Position numbers and translations under genes: made by a program. The notes beneath the pieces are model-generated. The model did no database searches. It was not told where the DNA came from and saw only the letters and a program-made list of their open reading frames with translations. Shown piece by piece: positions 29,926-39,024 of a stretch of DNA of 64,000 bases. Source of the stretch: Desulfarculus baarsii DSM 2075 (GTDB taxonomy: Bacteria; Desulfobacterota; Desulfarculia; Desulfarculales; Desulfarculaceae); NCBI RefSeq assembly GCF_000143965.1, contig NC_014365.1, forward strand, positions 3,561,501-3,625,500, read 5' to 3'. Position 1 is the stretch's first letter; each line of letters opens with the position of its first letter.

Positions 29926-31368
29926 TCAGGGCAGGCGCAGGTCGAGCTTGGCCGCGCGTTGGCCGTCGACCGTCACCCGGCTGGGCGCGGCCTGGCCACA
30001 ACTCACCTCGTAGACGCCCGGCGGCATGTTCAGCCGGCTGAGGGTGTAGTAGCCCTGGCGGTCGGTCTGGTCGCTGGCCACGGTCTTGCCGCCCTGGGCG
30101 GCGGCGACGGTGGCCCGCCAGACTGGCCGGCCCTGGTTGTCAAGCACGCGGCCATGGGCGGCGCAGGCCTTGTCGCGCAGGGTTTCGAGCAGGGCGAAAC
30201 CATAGCCGGCGTAGCTGAAGCCGTCGGTGTATTCGCGGCCCGAGGGGCTGAGGTCGCGGCTGGTGGCCGGGGCCGGCTTGGTCGGCTCGAGGGCGGTGTC
30301 CTCGTTCCATTCGTTGAACGAGGTGATCAAAAGCATGTTCAGGCGCGGGTCCAGAAAGGGCATGGCCAGGCGGTCGAAGTTCTCGGCCAGAAACGAGCCC
30401 TCGGCCGCGCCCTGATCCCACTGACGGGGGATGATGAACTGTTGCAGGCTCCGGCGGCAACCGCGATCGTTGTAGCCGGGCAGGATGTTGGGCACGAAGT
30501 TGACCTTGGGCCCGCAGAGGTCGTAATAACGGCGGAAAAGCCCGGCCACGTCGGCGACGAAAGTGCTTTTTGCGCCGTAGCCGCCGTGGTCGTGGCGCAC
30601 CGAGAGATAGGGGTTGTAGGTGGTGACGGCGTCGAACAGGGCGATGCGCTCGGGCTGGGGCTCGGGCGCGAGATAGGGCTGGGGCTGACGGTCCTGGTCG
30701 GCCGACATCACGCTCCAATAGATCTCGTCGGCGACGAGGTAGACGTCGTGGCCCCGGGCCAGGAGCTTCTGGCGCAAGGTGGCCAGGGCCCGGGCGTAGT
30801 CGCCGGCAAAGGTGCGCGTCAGGTACAAAAACAGCACCGGCCGTCCGTTGACGCGCAGATAGGCCGGGTTATCGAAGTATTTGTCGGCGATGGCCAGAAC
30901 ATCGGCGATGAAAAAGTCGCTGGCCTGCTTGTCGAAGACCGTGGCGCTGTATTCCTTGCGCCAGCCCACGCTCCAGGTCTCGTAAAAGATGCAGAACTTG
31001 ATGTCTTGCAGGTTGGCGGCCTGAACAAAGGCCTGGTCGACGACGACGTTCTGCTGGGGCCGCTTGGGCCACCAACTCACGGCCAAAAAATCCACGCCGT
31101 GGCGCGAGCACCAGGCGATCTGTTCCTCCACCGCCTTGACGTCGTCGGAGCGATATTGGCCCAGCAGCGGCTCCTGGGGCGGATCGAGGAAGGCGCGCAG
31201 ATAGCCCTGGCGGAAGTTGGATGGATACCAGGTGTAGTAGGTCGCGCCCACCAAGAGGCGTTCGTTTTGCAGCACCGGCCCGTCCTTGGCCCGGGGGTCG
31301 GCGTTTTGGCAGGCGGCCGCGGCGGCCAAAATGATCAGGCAACTCAGGGCGACAAAAAGCTTTTTCAT
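29926..31368 (-). CDS. Lipoprotein with WbsX/GH99-like domain and CarboxypepD_reg-like C-domain
   Basis: 480 residues. Type II signal peptide with lipid-accepting Cys20 (LAAAAAC). Main domain has YYTWYPSNF near the start, HGVDFLAVSWW, and the late SFNEWNEDTALEP, the signature of WbsX/glycoside-hydrolase-99-like proteins. The last 80 residues (GRVLDNQGRPVWRATV, TDRQGYYTLSRLNMPPGVYEV) form a carboxypeptidase-regulatory-like beta sandwich. Likely an exported or periplasmic glycan-processing enzyme. ATG at 31368 overlaps the GT2 stop by 4 bp; third gene of a coupled trio with a glycosyltransferase and a polytopic membrane protein. Confidence 0.78.
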   Translation of the reverse strand: MKKLFVALSCLIILAAAAACQNADPRAKDGPVLQNERLLVGATYYTWYPSNFRQGYLRAFLDPPQEPLLGQYRSDDVKAVEEQIAWCSRHGVDFLAVSWWPKRPQQNVVVDQAFVQAANLQDIKFCIFYETWSVGWRKEYSATVFDKQASDFFIADVLAIADKYFDNPAYLRVNGRPVLFLYLTRTFAGDYARALATLRQKLLARGHDVYLVADEIYWSVMSADQDRQPQPYLAPEPQPERIALFDAVTTYNPYLSVRHDHGGYGAKSTFVADVAGLFRRYYDLCGPKVNFVPNILPGYNDRGCRRSLQQFIIPRQWDQGAAEGSFLAENFDRLAMPFLDPRLNMLLITSFNEWNEDTALEPTKPAPATSRDLSPSGREYTDGFSYAGYGFALLETLRDKACAAHGRVLDNQGRPVWRATVAAAQGGKTVASDQTDRQGYYTLSRLNMPPGVYEVSCGQAAPSRVTVDGQRAAKLDLRLP

Positions 31369-32078
31369 GGCGCGTCCAGCGGTCGATCGACCATGGCCAG
31401 GGGCGACAGTCGCAGTTTGATCAGCGTCCACACGGCCAAAAGGCCGTCCTTGGCCCGCAGCTTCTTGCCTTCGCGGACCTGGCGCGGGCGATATGTGATG
31501 GGCCTCTCGACGATGCGCACGCCCCGGCGCAACAGCTTGGCGGTGATCTCGGGCTCCCAATCGAAGCCGTTGGCCTGATAGCCCACCCGGCCGATCAACT
31601 CGCGGCGAAAGACCTTGTAGCCGGTGGGCGCGTCGGTCAGCCGCGAGCCGTAGAGCAGGTTGCAGACCATGGTCACCAGCCGGCCGCCCCAATAAAATGG
31701 GCTGTTGGGCGAGGGATTGGCGCTGTTCAAGATGCGCGAGCCATAGACCACCTCGGCCCGGCCCTCGACAATGGGCCGGATCAGCGAGGGGATCTCGGCC
31801 GGCTCCAGCTCCAGGTCGGCGTCCTGCACCAAGACGATCTGGCCGGTGGCGTGGATGAGGCCGGTGCGCACGGCCCCGCCCTTGCCCAGGTTGCGCGGAT
31901 GATGGATCACGCGCAGGCCCGGCAGCTCCAGGTCGGCCAAGATCTCGCGCGAGCCGTCGCTGGAGCCGTCGTCAACGGCGATGATCTCTTTTTCCACATC
32001 CACCGCGGCCACGCGGCGCAGCAGCTCGGCCACCGTGGCCCGCTCGTTGAACACCGGCACGATGATCGAGACCTTCAC
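31365..32078 (-). CDS. Glycosyltransferase family 2 (DPM/GtrB-like)
   Basis: 237 residues. GT-A fold: SIIVPVFNERATVAELL, IIAVDDGSSDGSREIL, the metal-binding LVQDADLELEP, and PTGYKVFRRELI. This pattern matches polyprenyl-phosphate mannosyl/glucosyltransferases that charge a lipid carrier. GTG start at 32078 in a 4-bp overlap (GTGA) with the upstream membrane protein gene; its end overlaps the lipoprotein gene. No C-terminal membrane helices. The lipid-linked sugar would logically be used by the neighbouring GT-C-like protein. Confidence 0.9.
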   Translation of the reverse strand: MKVSIIVPVFNERATVAELLRRVAAVDVEKEIIAVDDGSSDGSREILADLELPGLRVIHHPRNLGKGGAVRTGLIHATGQIVLVQDADLELEPAEIPSLIRPIVEGRAEVVYGSRILNSANPSPNSPFYWGGRLVTMVCNLLYGSRLTDAPTGYKVFRRELIGRVGYQANGFDWEPEITAKLLRRGVRIVERPITYRPRQVREGKKLRAKDGLLAVWTLIKLRLSPLAMVDRPLDAP

Positions 32079-33700
32079 GACGGCTCTCCCGGCCGGCGGA
32101 CGCTGGCCCCCAGCCAGGCCAGGCCGCCGCAGAGCAGCGCGGCCAGGCTCAGGGCCAGGCCCAGGGGCTTGCCCAGCAAGTAGAAATCGGGCGTGGCCCC
32201 CATGACCAGCATGCGATAGTTGCCCATCACCGGCGAATAATGAGGGATATAGTGCAGAAGCGGCATGTTTTTCTGGTTTTCGCCGACAATGGCCGAAAAT
32301 TGCAGCTCGAAATGCTGGGCCATGCCCAGGCCCTGCACCACCAGGCCAAAGGCGATCACCCCCAGCAACGCCGCCTTGAACAGCGGCCCGCGCTTGTTCC
32401 ACAGCTTGAAGGCCTGGGCCAGGGGCAGCATGGCCAGACAAGTCACCGGCACCATGTAGCGCGGGCCCCAGGCGATGTCGCCGTGCCAGGCCCACCACTT
32501 GGCGTAAAACAGCAGCCAGCCCAGGCACAACAGGCAGATCAGCGTGGCCTCGGCCCGGCGGCGCACGAAAAAGCCCCGCAGATACAAAAGCGCCGCCATC
32601 AGCGGCGGGCTGAACAAAAACACGCTTTTGCCGGGGCTGAACAGCAATCCGTGGACGCCGATCCAGGCCGCCAGGCTGAAGCCGGCCCGGCCATCATAGA
32701 TGAAGTTGGGAAAGCCCCGGTCGCCCTCGTAGCCGGTGAGAAAGGGCGAGCCATAGCGAAACCAGTTGAACCACAGCACCCACAGCCCGGCCACGAAGAT
32801 CGGCCCGGCCCAGCACAGGGCCAGGCGGATGGCCTGGGGCCAGCTCGTGCAGACGCCCGCCCGCCGGGGCCACAACAGCCAGGCCACGTAGAGCCCTATC
32901 AGCGGCATGGGCACGACCAAAAACATCGTCGTGTTGCTCGCGCCCAGGCCAATGGCCAGGCCCGACCAGAACAGATGCCGCCCCTTCAGGCGCAGCCGAA
33001 AGCGCAGCAACTGCCACACCGCGATCATCAGGCACAAGGCCAGGCCCGGCTCGGCCAGGTGATAGCGGGCGTAGGGCCAGGCAATGGTGGCCAGGCCAAA
33101 GGTCAGCATCGTGGCCAGGGCCACCCGCCGCGCATAGCCCCAGTCAAGTAATGTCAGGTAAAGCACCAGGGCGATCAACGGCGTGGTGAACTGATGCAGG
33201 GTGGAGGCCATCAGCTCGTCGGGCTTGACCGGGCCCTTGAGGTCCATGGGCGGGTCGATGTCCGGGGGCAGGGCCTTGCTGATCAGATAGAGCGGGATGG
33301 CGGCCAGGGGCTGGAGGATGCCCGTTTTGCTGTAGAGCGGGCGCAAACGGCCGGGGATGGGGTCGATGATCAGCTCGCCGCGATCGACGATGGCCTTGGT
33401 GGTCAGAAAGCGAAACCACGAGTCGAACGAATAGAAATGCCCGCCCATCGAGGCCAGATAGCAAAACATCAAGCAGCCGGCCGCCAGCAGACCCACCGCG
33501 CGCCGGCCGGCCAGCCGACGGCCAACGCCCGCCCAGCCCGGCCAGAACGCACGGCCGCTGAAACGCGCCCACAGCCAGATCAGCCCCCGCGCGGCCAACC
33601 AGCCGCCGATCAGGCCGCCGGGCAGACGCAGCCACCACAACTGGGGGCCGTGGGCGAACATCCAATTGATTTGCAGCAGCAGGCCCAACAGCCCGCTCAT
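32075..33700 (-). CDS. Polytopic membrane protein, GT-C glycosyltransferase-like
   Basis: 541 residues with ten or more predicted membrane spans (LVVWSL-type hydrophobic stretches throughout, such as LIALVLYLTLLDWG and LLGVIAFGLVVQGLGMA). A large outer loop after the first spans (HFYSFDSWFRFLTTKAIVDRG) resembles the acidic loop of GT-C enzymes that use polyprenyl-phosphate sugars. Start chosen at ATG 33700; the open frame continues upstream but lacks membrane-protein character. Coupled to GT2 by overlap, so a two-step lipid-carrier glycosylation is plausible. Family assignment is by topology, not strong motifs. Confidence 0.65.
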   Translation of the reverse strand: MSGLLGLLLQINWMFAHGPQLWWLRLPGGLIGGWLAARGLIWLWARFSGRAFWPGWAGVGRRLAGRRAVGLLAAGCLMFCYLASMGGHFYSFDSWFRFLTTKAIVDRGELIIDPIPGRLRPLYSKTGILQPLAAIPLYLISKALPPDIDPPMDLKGPVKPDELMASTLHQFTTPLIALVLYLTLLDWGYARRVALATMLTFGLATIAWPYARYHLAEPGLALCLMIAVWQLLRFRLRLKGRHLFWSGLAIGLGASNTTMFLVVPMPLIGLYVAWLLWPRRAGVCTSWPQAIRLALCWAGPIFVAGLWVLWFNWFRYGSPFLTGYEGDRGFPNFIYDGRAGFSLAAWIGVHGLLFSPGKSVFLFSPPLMAALLYLRGFFVRRRAEATLICLLCLGWLLFYAKWWAWHGDIAWGPRYMVPVTCLAMLPLAQAFKLWNKRGPLFKAALLGVIAFGLVVQGLGMAQHFELQFSAIVGENQKNMPLLHYIPHYSPVMGNYRMLVMGATPDFYLLGKPLGLALSLAALLCGGLAWLGASVRRPGEPS

Positions 33701-33800
33701 CAGCGATGTCCAAACGACGGCGGTCAAGTCCTTCCCCGATGCAATGGCAGAGGTCGACGGCCCGTAACTATAACCCGAGCCCGGCGGCCCACGCCAGCAA

Positions 33801-34568
33801 TTATGCCTGGCGCGACGGGTCGTGGGGCGATTTGCGCAAAATGTAAAAAACATAGCCGTAGGCCTGGCCGTGCCGACGGTAGAGGTCCAGCTCCAGGCGG
33901 GTTTCGTCCAGGGCCTGGGCCAGGGCCAGCTCTTGCCGGGCCAGGGGCGTCAGCTCCGCCATGCGCCGGACCAGCGGCCCGTAGTAGCCATCGAGCCAGG
34001 CCTCGGCCGACAAGGCGAAATGCGCGACGACCGCAAAACCGGCCTGGCGGGCCGTGGCCAGGTTTTGCGCCACGCCAGCCATGCCGGGGTAGGCCTGGCC
34101 CCAATGGGCGGCGGCCTCGGCCGGCGGATCGTCGACCAGCCAACTCAGCTCGGTGACGGCCAACAGGCCGCCGTCACGCAGCATGGGCCGCCACAAGGCC
34201 AAGCCCCGCCCGAATCCCAGCACGTAGATGGCCCCCTCCGACCAGATCAGATCCAGCGAGGCCGGCGCGTAGCCCGGCGCGGCCATATCGGCCCGGCGCG
34301 TGGCGACGCGCCCGGCCAGGCCCTGGGCCTGGGCGCGGGCGGTCAACTCGTCCAGAAACGGCTGGTGGATGTCCACCGCCTCCAACGGGCCCAGAGCCCT
34401 GGCCAACACCAGGCTCTGGCGGCCCGTCCCGCAGCCCAGATCGACGATGCGCGGCGCGGGCGGCAGGGGCGGCAAGAGTTGGACGGCCCGCATGGTCTCG
34501 GCGTCGCTGCCCGGCCCGCACTGGGCCAGGCCTTCATGAAGCAGAAAAAGCGCTTGCATCTGGTCCAT
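33801..34568 (-). CDS. SAM-dependent class I methyltransferase
   Basis: 255 residues. Motif I VDLGCGTGRQSL, followed by AVDIHQPFLDEL and the post-motif SLDLIWSEGAIY. ATG at 34568 has AAGG eight bases upstream. Small-molecule methyltransferase fold; the substrate is unknown. Lies upstream of the glycosyltransferase trio but separated by 100 bp, so not necessarily co-transcribed. Confidence 0.82.
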   Translation of the reverse strand: MDQMQALFLLHEGLAQCGPGSDAETMRAVQLLPPLPPAPRIVDLGCGTGRQSLVLARALGPLEAVDIHQPFLDELTARAQAQGLAGRVATRRADMAAPGYAPASLDLIWSEGAIYVLGFGRGLALWRPMLRDGGLLAVTELSWLVDDPPAEAAAHWGQAYPGMAGVAQNLATARQAGFAVVAHFALSAEAWLDGYYGPLVRRMAELTPLARQELALAQALDETRLELDLYRRHGQAYGYVFYILRKSPHDPSRQA

Positions 34569-34707
34569 TTTTGTTACCTTGCCCACCATAAAGCCTATTA
34601 TTTATGTATGTATTATGCGTCGACCCTCGACAAAGCGGCCGGATTCATAGTATGTTGGATTCGTCCATCTTCGGACGCGAGATGCCCCCTTGTCTGCCGG
34701 AGAAGCC

Positions 34708-35208
34708 ATGAAACGGCGAATAATTGTAACCATGCTGGCGCTGGCGGCGTTTTGCCTGGCCGGCGCGCCCGCCCTGGCCGACGACGCGGCCCTGCTGCGG
34801 GCCATCAAGGACAAAGTTCACGCGGCGGTGCGGATTTTGGCCGAGGAAGGTCGCGACGGCCTGGAGCAGTTCAACGACGTCGACGGCCGCTGGGGCCAAG
34901 AGCCCTATGTTTTCGTTTTTGACGAAAAAGGCGTGATCCTGGCCCACGCCAACGATCAGGCCCTGGTCGGCAAGACGTTGCTGGGCATCACCGACGTCAA
35001 AGGCCGCCGTTTCATACAAGACGCCATCGACATCGTCAAGGGCCCCGGCCGTGGCTGGAGCGAGTATTGGTGGTACGAAAAACCCCATAACGAGCACAAG
35101 CACAAGCTCAGCTACATCATGGCCGTGCCCGGGCAACCGATGGGCGTGGGCGCCGGCGTCCGGAGCGACATCACCGCCCAGGAGGCCAACCGCCTGGTCG
35201 CGCCATGA
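34708..35208 (+). CDS. Periplasmic single Cache (sCache_2-like) protein
   Basis: 166 residues with a signal peptide (TMLALAAFCLAGAPALA). The rest is one Cache-type sensor domain: PYVFVFDEKGVILAHAN, LVGKTLLGITDVKGR and SEYWWYEKP match the sCache_2 pattern found in chemoreceptors and as free periplasmic proteins. No transmembrane signalling domain follows, so it may bind a ligand for a partner receptor. ATG 34708 with GGAGA upstream. Tandem 43-bp repeats start six bases after the stop. Confidence 0.82.
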   Translation: MKRRIIVTMLALAAFCLAGAPALADDAALLRAIKDKVHAAVRILAEEGRDGLEQFNDVDGRWGQEPYVFVFDEKGVILAHANDQALVGKTLLGITDVKGRRFIQDAIDIVKGPGRGWSEYWWYEKPHNEHKHKLSYIMAVPGQPMGVGAGVRSDITAQEANRLVAP

Positions 35209-35213
35209 GCCCC

Positions 35214-35345
35214 GGCTGACGCGAGTCAAGTACGACCGTCCGTTCAAACCCGGCCCGGCTGACGCAGGCCAGGTGCGGCCGCCTGTTCAAGCCGGCCCGG
35301 TTGACGCGAGTCAAGCGCCTGGCCCGGCGCGAATCAAATCCGGCC
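35214..35345 (+). repeat. Three degenerate ~43-bp tandem units
   Basis: Units start GGCTGACGC or GGTTGACGC at 35214, 35257 and 35299, each followed by a (C/G)-rich arm ending in GGCCCGG. The spacing is 43 then 42 bp and a remnant continues to about 35370. Located between the Cache gene and the 3' end of glnS, in otherwise empty sequence; no hairpin with a T-run was found. Confidence 0.55.
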
Positions 35346-35436
35346 GTTCGTCAGGCCCCTCGCCCCTTAAGCCCCGCCTGGCCTCCGCGCCCGCTTCGCC
35401 GGCTCCGTCAGGCTCTCGCCTGCCACCCGGCCGGGG

Positions 35437-37137
35437 TTAGTTCACCTCGTTTTTGCGCACCATCTTGGCCCACGAATCGCGCAGGCCCACGATGCGGTTG
35501 AACACCAGGGTTTCGTCCGGCTGGTGCTCCTTGGCGTCGGCGATGAAGTAACCTTTGCGTTCAAACTGGAAGCGCTCGCCGGGCTGGGCCTGGGCCAGGC
35601 TGGGTTCGAGCTTGGCCGTTGGCATGACAACCAGCGACTGGGGGTTGATGTTTTCGCGCCAGTCGCCCTCGACGTCCTCGGGCCTGGGGTCGAGAAAGAG
35701 CCGGTCGTAGAGGCGCGCCTGGGCCTCCAGGCAGTGGCGCGCCGAGACCCAGTGGATGGTGCCCTTGACCTTGCGGCCGTCGGGAGCGTCGCCGCCCTTG
35801 GTGGCCGGGTCGTAGGTGCAGCGCAGTTCGACGATTCTACCCGTGGCCGGATCCTTGACCGCCTCCTGACAGGTGATGAAGTAGGCCCAGCGCAGGCGCA
35901 CCTCGCGGCCAGGGGCCAGGCGGTGGTACTTGCGCGGCGGGTCTTCCATGAAGTCTTCGCGCTCGATGTAGAGCTCGCGGCAGAAGGGCACGGTCCGCGC
36001 GCCCATCTTGGGCGGATCGTCGGGGAAATAGGGCGCGGAAAGCTCGTCGACCTGGTCGTCGGGGTAGTTGGTGATGACCACCTTCAGCGGGTCCAGCACG
36101 GCCATGACCCGGGGGGTCTTGGTGTTGAGGTCGTTTCGAATGGCGTTTTCCAGCTTGTCCAGGCCGATCCAGGCCTGGCTCTTGCCCACGCCGATGACCT
36201 CGCAGAAATCGCGGATGGCCTGGGGCGTGACGCCCCGGCGGCGCAGGCCGGCGATGGTGGGCATGCGCGGGTCGTCCCAGCCGCTGACGTGGCCGCCCTC
36301 GACCAGGGTCAGGAGCTTGCGCTTGCTCATGACGGTGTAATCGAGGTTGAGCCGGGCGAACTCGATCTGCTGGGGGTGATAGACGCCCAGTTGATCGAGC
36401 ACCCAGTCGTAAAGGGCGCGGTTGTCCTCGAACTCCAGGGTGCAGATGGAGTGGGTGATGCCCTCGATGGAGTCGGAGAGGCAGTGGGTGAAGTCGTACA
36501 TGGGATAGATGCGCCACTTGTCGCCGGTGCGATGATGGCTGACGCGGCGGATGCGGTAGAGCGTGGGGTCGCGCAGGACGATGTTGGGCGCGGCCATGTC
36601 GATCTTGGCCCGCAAGACCTTGGCCCCGTCGGCAAACTCGCCGTCGCGCATGCGCCGGAAAAGGTCGAGGTTCTCCTCGACCGAACGATCGCGCCAGGGG
36701 CTGTCGACGCCCGGCGCGGTGAGGGTGCCCCGCGTGGCGCGGATCTGCTCGGCGCTCTGGTCGTCGACGTAGGCCTTGCCGGCCTTGATCAGCCGCTCGG
36801 CGAAATCGTAGAGCTGGTCAAAGTAATCGGAGGCGTAGAAACGATTCTCGCCCCAGTCGAAGCCCAGCCAGCGCACGTCTTCCTGGATGGAGTCGACGTA
36901 CTCGACATCTTCCTTGGTGGGGTTGGTGTCGTCGAAGCGCAGGTGGCACTTGCCTTGATAATCGCGGGCCAGGCCGAAATTCAGGCAGATGCTCTTGGCG
37001 TGGCCGATGTGCAGATAGCCGTTGGGCTCGGGGGGAAAACGGGTGACCACCCGCCCGCCCCATTTGCCCGAGGCCATGTCTTCGTCGATGATGTTGCGGA
37101 TAAAGTTGCTCGGCGGCGTGTTTTCGGCCGTGCTCAT
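35437..37137 (-). CDS. glnS: Glutaminyl-tRNA synthetase
   Basis: 566 residues, class I synthetase. HIGH in [17 protein letters not shown] variant VMSKRKL, and GlnRS-specific [14 protein letters not shown] plus the anticodon-binding beta-barrels at the C-terminus. ATG at 37137 starts [19 protein letters not shown], matching the family N-terminus. Presence of GlnRS means that charging of tRNA-Gln here can be direct. A good promoter lies upstream at 37209-37236. Confidence 0.97.
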   Translation of the reverse strand: MSTAENTPPSNFIRNIIDEDMASGKWGGRVVTRFPPEPNGYLHIGHAKSICLNFGLARDYQGKCHLRFDDTNPTKEDVEYVDSIQEDVRWLGFDWGENRFYASDYFDQLYDFAERLIKAGKAYVDDQSAEQIRATRGTLTAPGVDSPWRDRSVEENLDLFRRMRDGEFADGAKVLRAKIDMAAPNIVLRDPTLYRIRRVSHHRTGDKWRIYPMYDFTHCLSDSIEGITHSICTLEFEDNRALYDWVLDQLGVYHPQQIEFARLNLDYTVMSKRKLLTLVEGGHVSGWDDPRMPTIAGLRRRGVTPQAIRDFCEVIGVGKSQAWIGLDKLENAIRNDLNTKTPRVMAVLDPLKVVITNYPDDQVDELSAPYFPDDPPKMGARTVPFCRELYIEREDFMEDPPRKYHRLAPGREVRLRWAYFITCQEAVKDPATGRIVELRCTYDPATKGGDAPDGRKVKGTIHWVSARHCLEAQARLYDRLFLDPRPEDVEGDWRENINPQSLVVMPTAKLEPSLAQAQPGERFQFERKGYFIADAKEHQPDETLVFNRIVGLRDSWAKMVRKNEVN

Positions 37138-37208
37138 AACGGGCGCTCCGTCGGGTGATTGCTGGGGGGCTGGTTCGCGCCTGAACGCGCGGAATTCATC
37201 ATGGTGGC

Positions 37209-37236
37209 ATGTTAACCCAACCAGCCGTTTTGTCAA
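37209..37236 (-). promoter_or_regulatory. Sigma-70 promoter for glnS
   Basis: Minus-strand TTGACA (plus 37231-37236), 16-bp spacer, and TAACAT (plus 37209-37214). The predicted start gives a leader of about 65 nt to the glnS ATG. Confidence 0.55.
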
Positions 37237-37295
37237 CCTGTCCGACCGCCGGGCCCCGCCGCGAAAAAATCCATGGTTTTTGATGGAGAAATATC

Positions 37296-37347
37296 TTGAC
37301 GCCGCGAAAACGCCGTTGATACATTAACGTTGACGTAAACGTTAATG
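37296..37347 (+). promoter_or_regulatory. Promoter and palindromic operator of the MerR/acyl-CoA operon
   Basis: TTGACG (37296-37301), 18-bp spacer, extended -10 TGA-TACATT (hexamer at 37320-37325). A 26-bp palindrome CATTAACGTT-6-AACGTTAATG (37322-37347) overlaps the -10, with the MerR-family regulator gene starting 21 bp downstream. It resembles the ACGTnnACGT-type sites reported for LiuR regulators of branched-chain acid catabolism; this link is from memory of that regulon, not tested. Confidence 0.65.
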
Positions 37348-37368
37348 TTGGCCAGCAGGGGAGACAAC

Positions 37369-37776
37369 ATGACCGACGACGGCGGCTGGACGATCAGCCA
37401 ACTGGCGACCGAGTTCGACGTCAGCACCAGAAGCATCCGGTTTTACGAGGAAAAGGGACTGATCTGCCCCGAGCGCACGCCGGGCGGCTATCGGCTCTAC
37501 AACAAGCGCGACCGGGCGCGGCTCAAGCTGATCCTGCGCGGCAAGCGCTTTGGCATGACCCTGGACGAGATCCAGGACATCCTGGGCCTGGGCTCGGTGG
37601 ACATGGACGAGGCCGAGCAGATCCGCAAGGCCATAACCTATGGCCAGCGCATCATGGCCGATGTTCAGCAGCGCATGGACGAGCTGAAGATCATGCACCA
37701 GGACTTGATGGACATCGGCGACAAACTACAGGCGCGTCTGGACGAACTGGACGGGCGCGCCGCCAACGAGGCGTGA
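37369..37776 (+). CDS. liuR: MerR-family transcriptional regulator, LiuR-like
   Basis: 135 residues from ATG 37369 (GGGAG seven bases upstream). N-terminal winged helix WTISQLATEFDVSTRSIRFYEEKGLI, the MerR signature, with TPGGYRLYNKRDRARLKLI, then a dimerising coiled coil. No cysteine metal site, in line with regulators of organic-acid catabolism such as LiuR. First gene after a strong autoregulatory operator, followed by an acyl-CoA catabolic operon, so it probably represses the whole cluster in the absence of a CoA ester. The symbol is by analogy. Confidence 0.8.
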   Translation: MTDDGGWTISQLATEFDVSTRSIRFYEEKGLICPERTPGGYRLYNKRDRARLKLILRGKRFGMTLDEIQDILGLGSVDMDEAEQIRKAITYGQRIMADVQQRMDELKIMHQDLMDIGDKLQARLDELDGRAANEA

Positions 37777-37841
37777 GACCCGCCGCGCCGACGGCCGCGG
37801 CAAATGGATTTTTCGACGCGAAAGCGCAAAGCGAGGTCGTG

Positions 37842-38987
37842 ATGGATTTTGCTTTTACCGACGAACAATTGATGTTCAAGGAGCAGGTGATCCGTTTCGC
37901 CAAAAAAGAGATCGTGCCTCGTTGCCAGGAGCACGATTTCCGGGGCGAATTTGATTTTCAATCCTTCCGGGCCATGGGCGAGTTCGGCCTGTTGGGCCTG
38001 CATTTTCCCGAGGAGTATGGCGGCGGCGGGGCCGACGTGGTCACCACGGTGCTGGCCGGCGAGGCCCTGGGCGAGGCCGGCGTGGACGGCGGCCTGACCC
38101 TGGCTTATGGCGCGCACACGTTTTTGTGCGCCGACACCATTTTCGTGCATGGCGCCGAGGAGCAGAAAAAGCGCTACGTGCCCAAGCTGCTTTCGGGCCA
38201 GTGGATCGGCTGCATGGGCCTGACCGAGCCCGACGCCGGCAGCGACGTGGCCGGCATGAAGACCCGCGCCACGCGCCAGGGCGACGAGTGGGTGCTCAAC
38301 GGCTCCAAGATCTTCATCACCAACGGGCCCATCGCCGACGTCTGCCTGGTCTACGCCCGCACCGAGGCCGAGGGCGATCGCCACGCCGGCGTATCGGCCT
38401 TTATCGTCGAAAAAGGCGCGCCCGGCTTCACCGCCGGCAAGCCGCTCAACAAGCTGGGGGTGCGCACATCCCACACCTCCGAGCTGTTTTTCGAGGATTG
38501 CCGCGTGCCGGCCTCGGCCATGTGCGGCCCCGAGGGCGCGGGCTTTTTGATGAGCATGCAGACGGTGGAGTGGGACCGCAGCGCCCTGTTGGCCCCATTT
38601 TTGGGCGGCATGACCAACCTGATCCAGCGCTGCGTCAAATACGCCAAGGAGCGCCAGCAGTTTGGCCGGCCCATCGCCCAGTTCCAGGCCATCAAGCATA
38701 AGCTGGCCGACATGCGCCTGTTTGTCGACGCGGCCCGGGGCCTGGTCTATCGCATCGCCTGGTGCAAGGACCAGGGCCGGCCCCTCAACCACCTGGAGGC
38801 GGCCGTGGCCAAGCTGTTCATCGGCGACTGGAGCCTCAAGCCCACCAACGACGGCGTGATGATCCACGGCGGCTACGGCTTCTGCCACGAATACGACGTC
38901 GAGCGTATCTTCCGCGATTGCCGCCTGGCCCCCATCGGCGGCGGCACCTCCGAGATCCAGAAAATGATCATCTCCAAGATGATCTAG
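37842..38987 (+). CDS. Acyl-CoA dehydrogenase 1
   Basis: 381 residues. Flavoprotein that introduces the alpha,beta double bond into an acyl-CoA. FAD and substrate motifs CMGLTEPDAGSDV and FITNGPIADVCLVYA; C-terminal PIGGGTSEIQKMI shows the Glu of MCAD-type enzymes replaced by Gly, and the helix-G position used by isovaleryl-CoA dehydrogenase shows Asp (VEWDRS) instead of Glu. ATG 37842 preferred; GTG one codon earlier possible. First enzyme gene after the regulator, 65 bp downstream. Confidence 0.85.
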   Translation: MDFAFTDEQLMFKEQVIRFAKKEIVPRCQEHDFRGEFDFQSFRAMGEFGLLGLHFPEEYGGGGADVVTTVLAGEALGEAGVDGGLTLAYGAHTFLCADTIFVHGAEEQKKRYVPKLLSGQWIGCMGLTEPDAGSDVAGMKTRATRQGDEWVLNGSKIFITNGPIADVCLVYARTEAEGDRHAGVSAFIVEKGAPGFTAGKPLNKLGVRTSHTSELFFEDCRVPASAMCGPEGAGFLMSMQTVEWDRSALLAPFLGGMTNLIQRCVKYAKERQQFGRPIAQFQAIKHKLADMRLFVDAARGLVYRIAWCKDQGRPLNHLEAAVAKLFIGDWSLKPTNDGVMIHGGYGFCHEYDVERIFRDCRLAPIGGGTSEIQKMIISKMI

Positions 38988-39024
38988 GGCGGCGCGATCA
39001 ATCCAAGCGAAAGAGATGGAAGCC

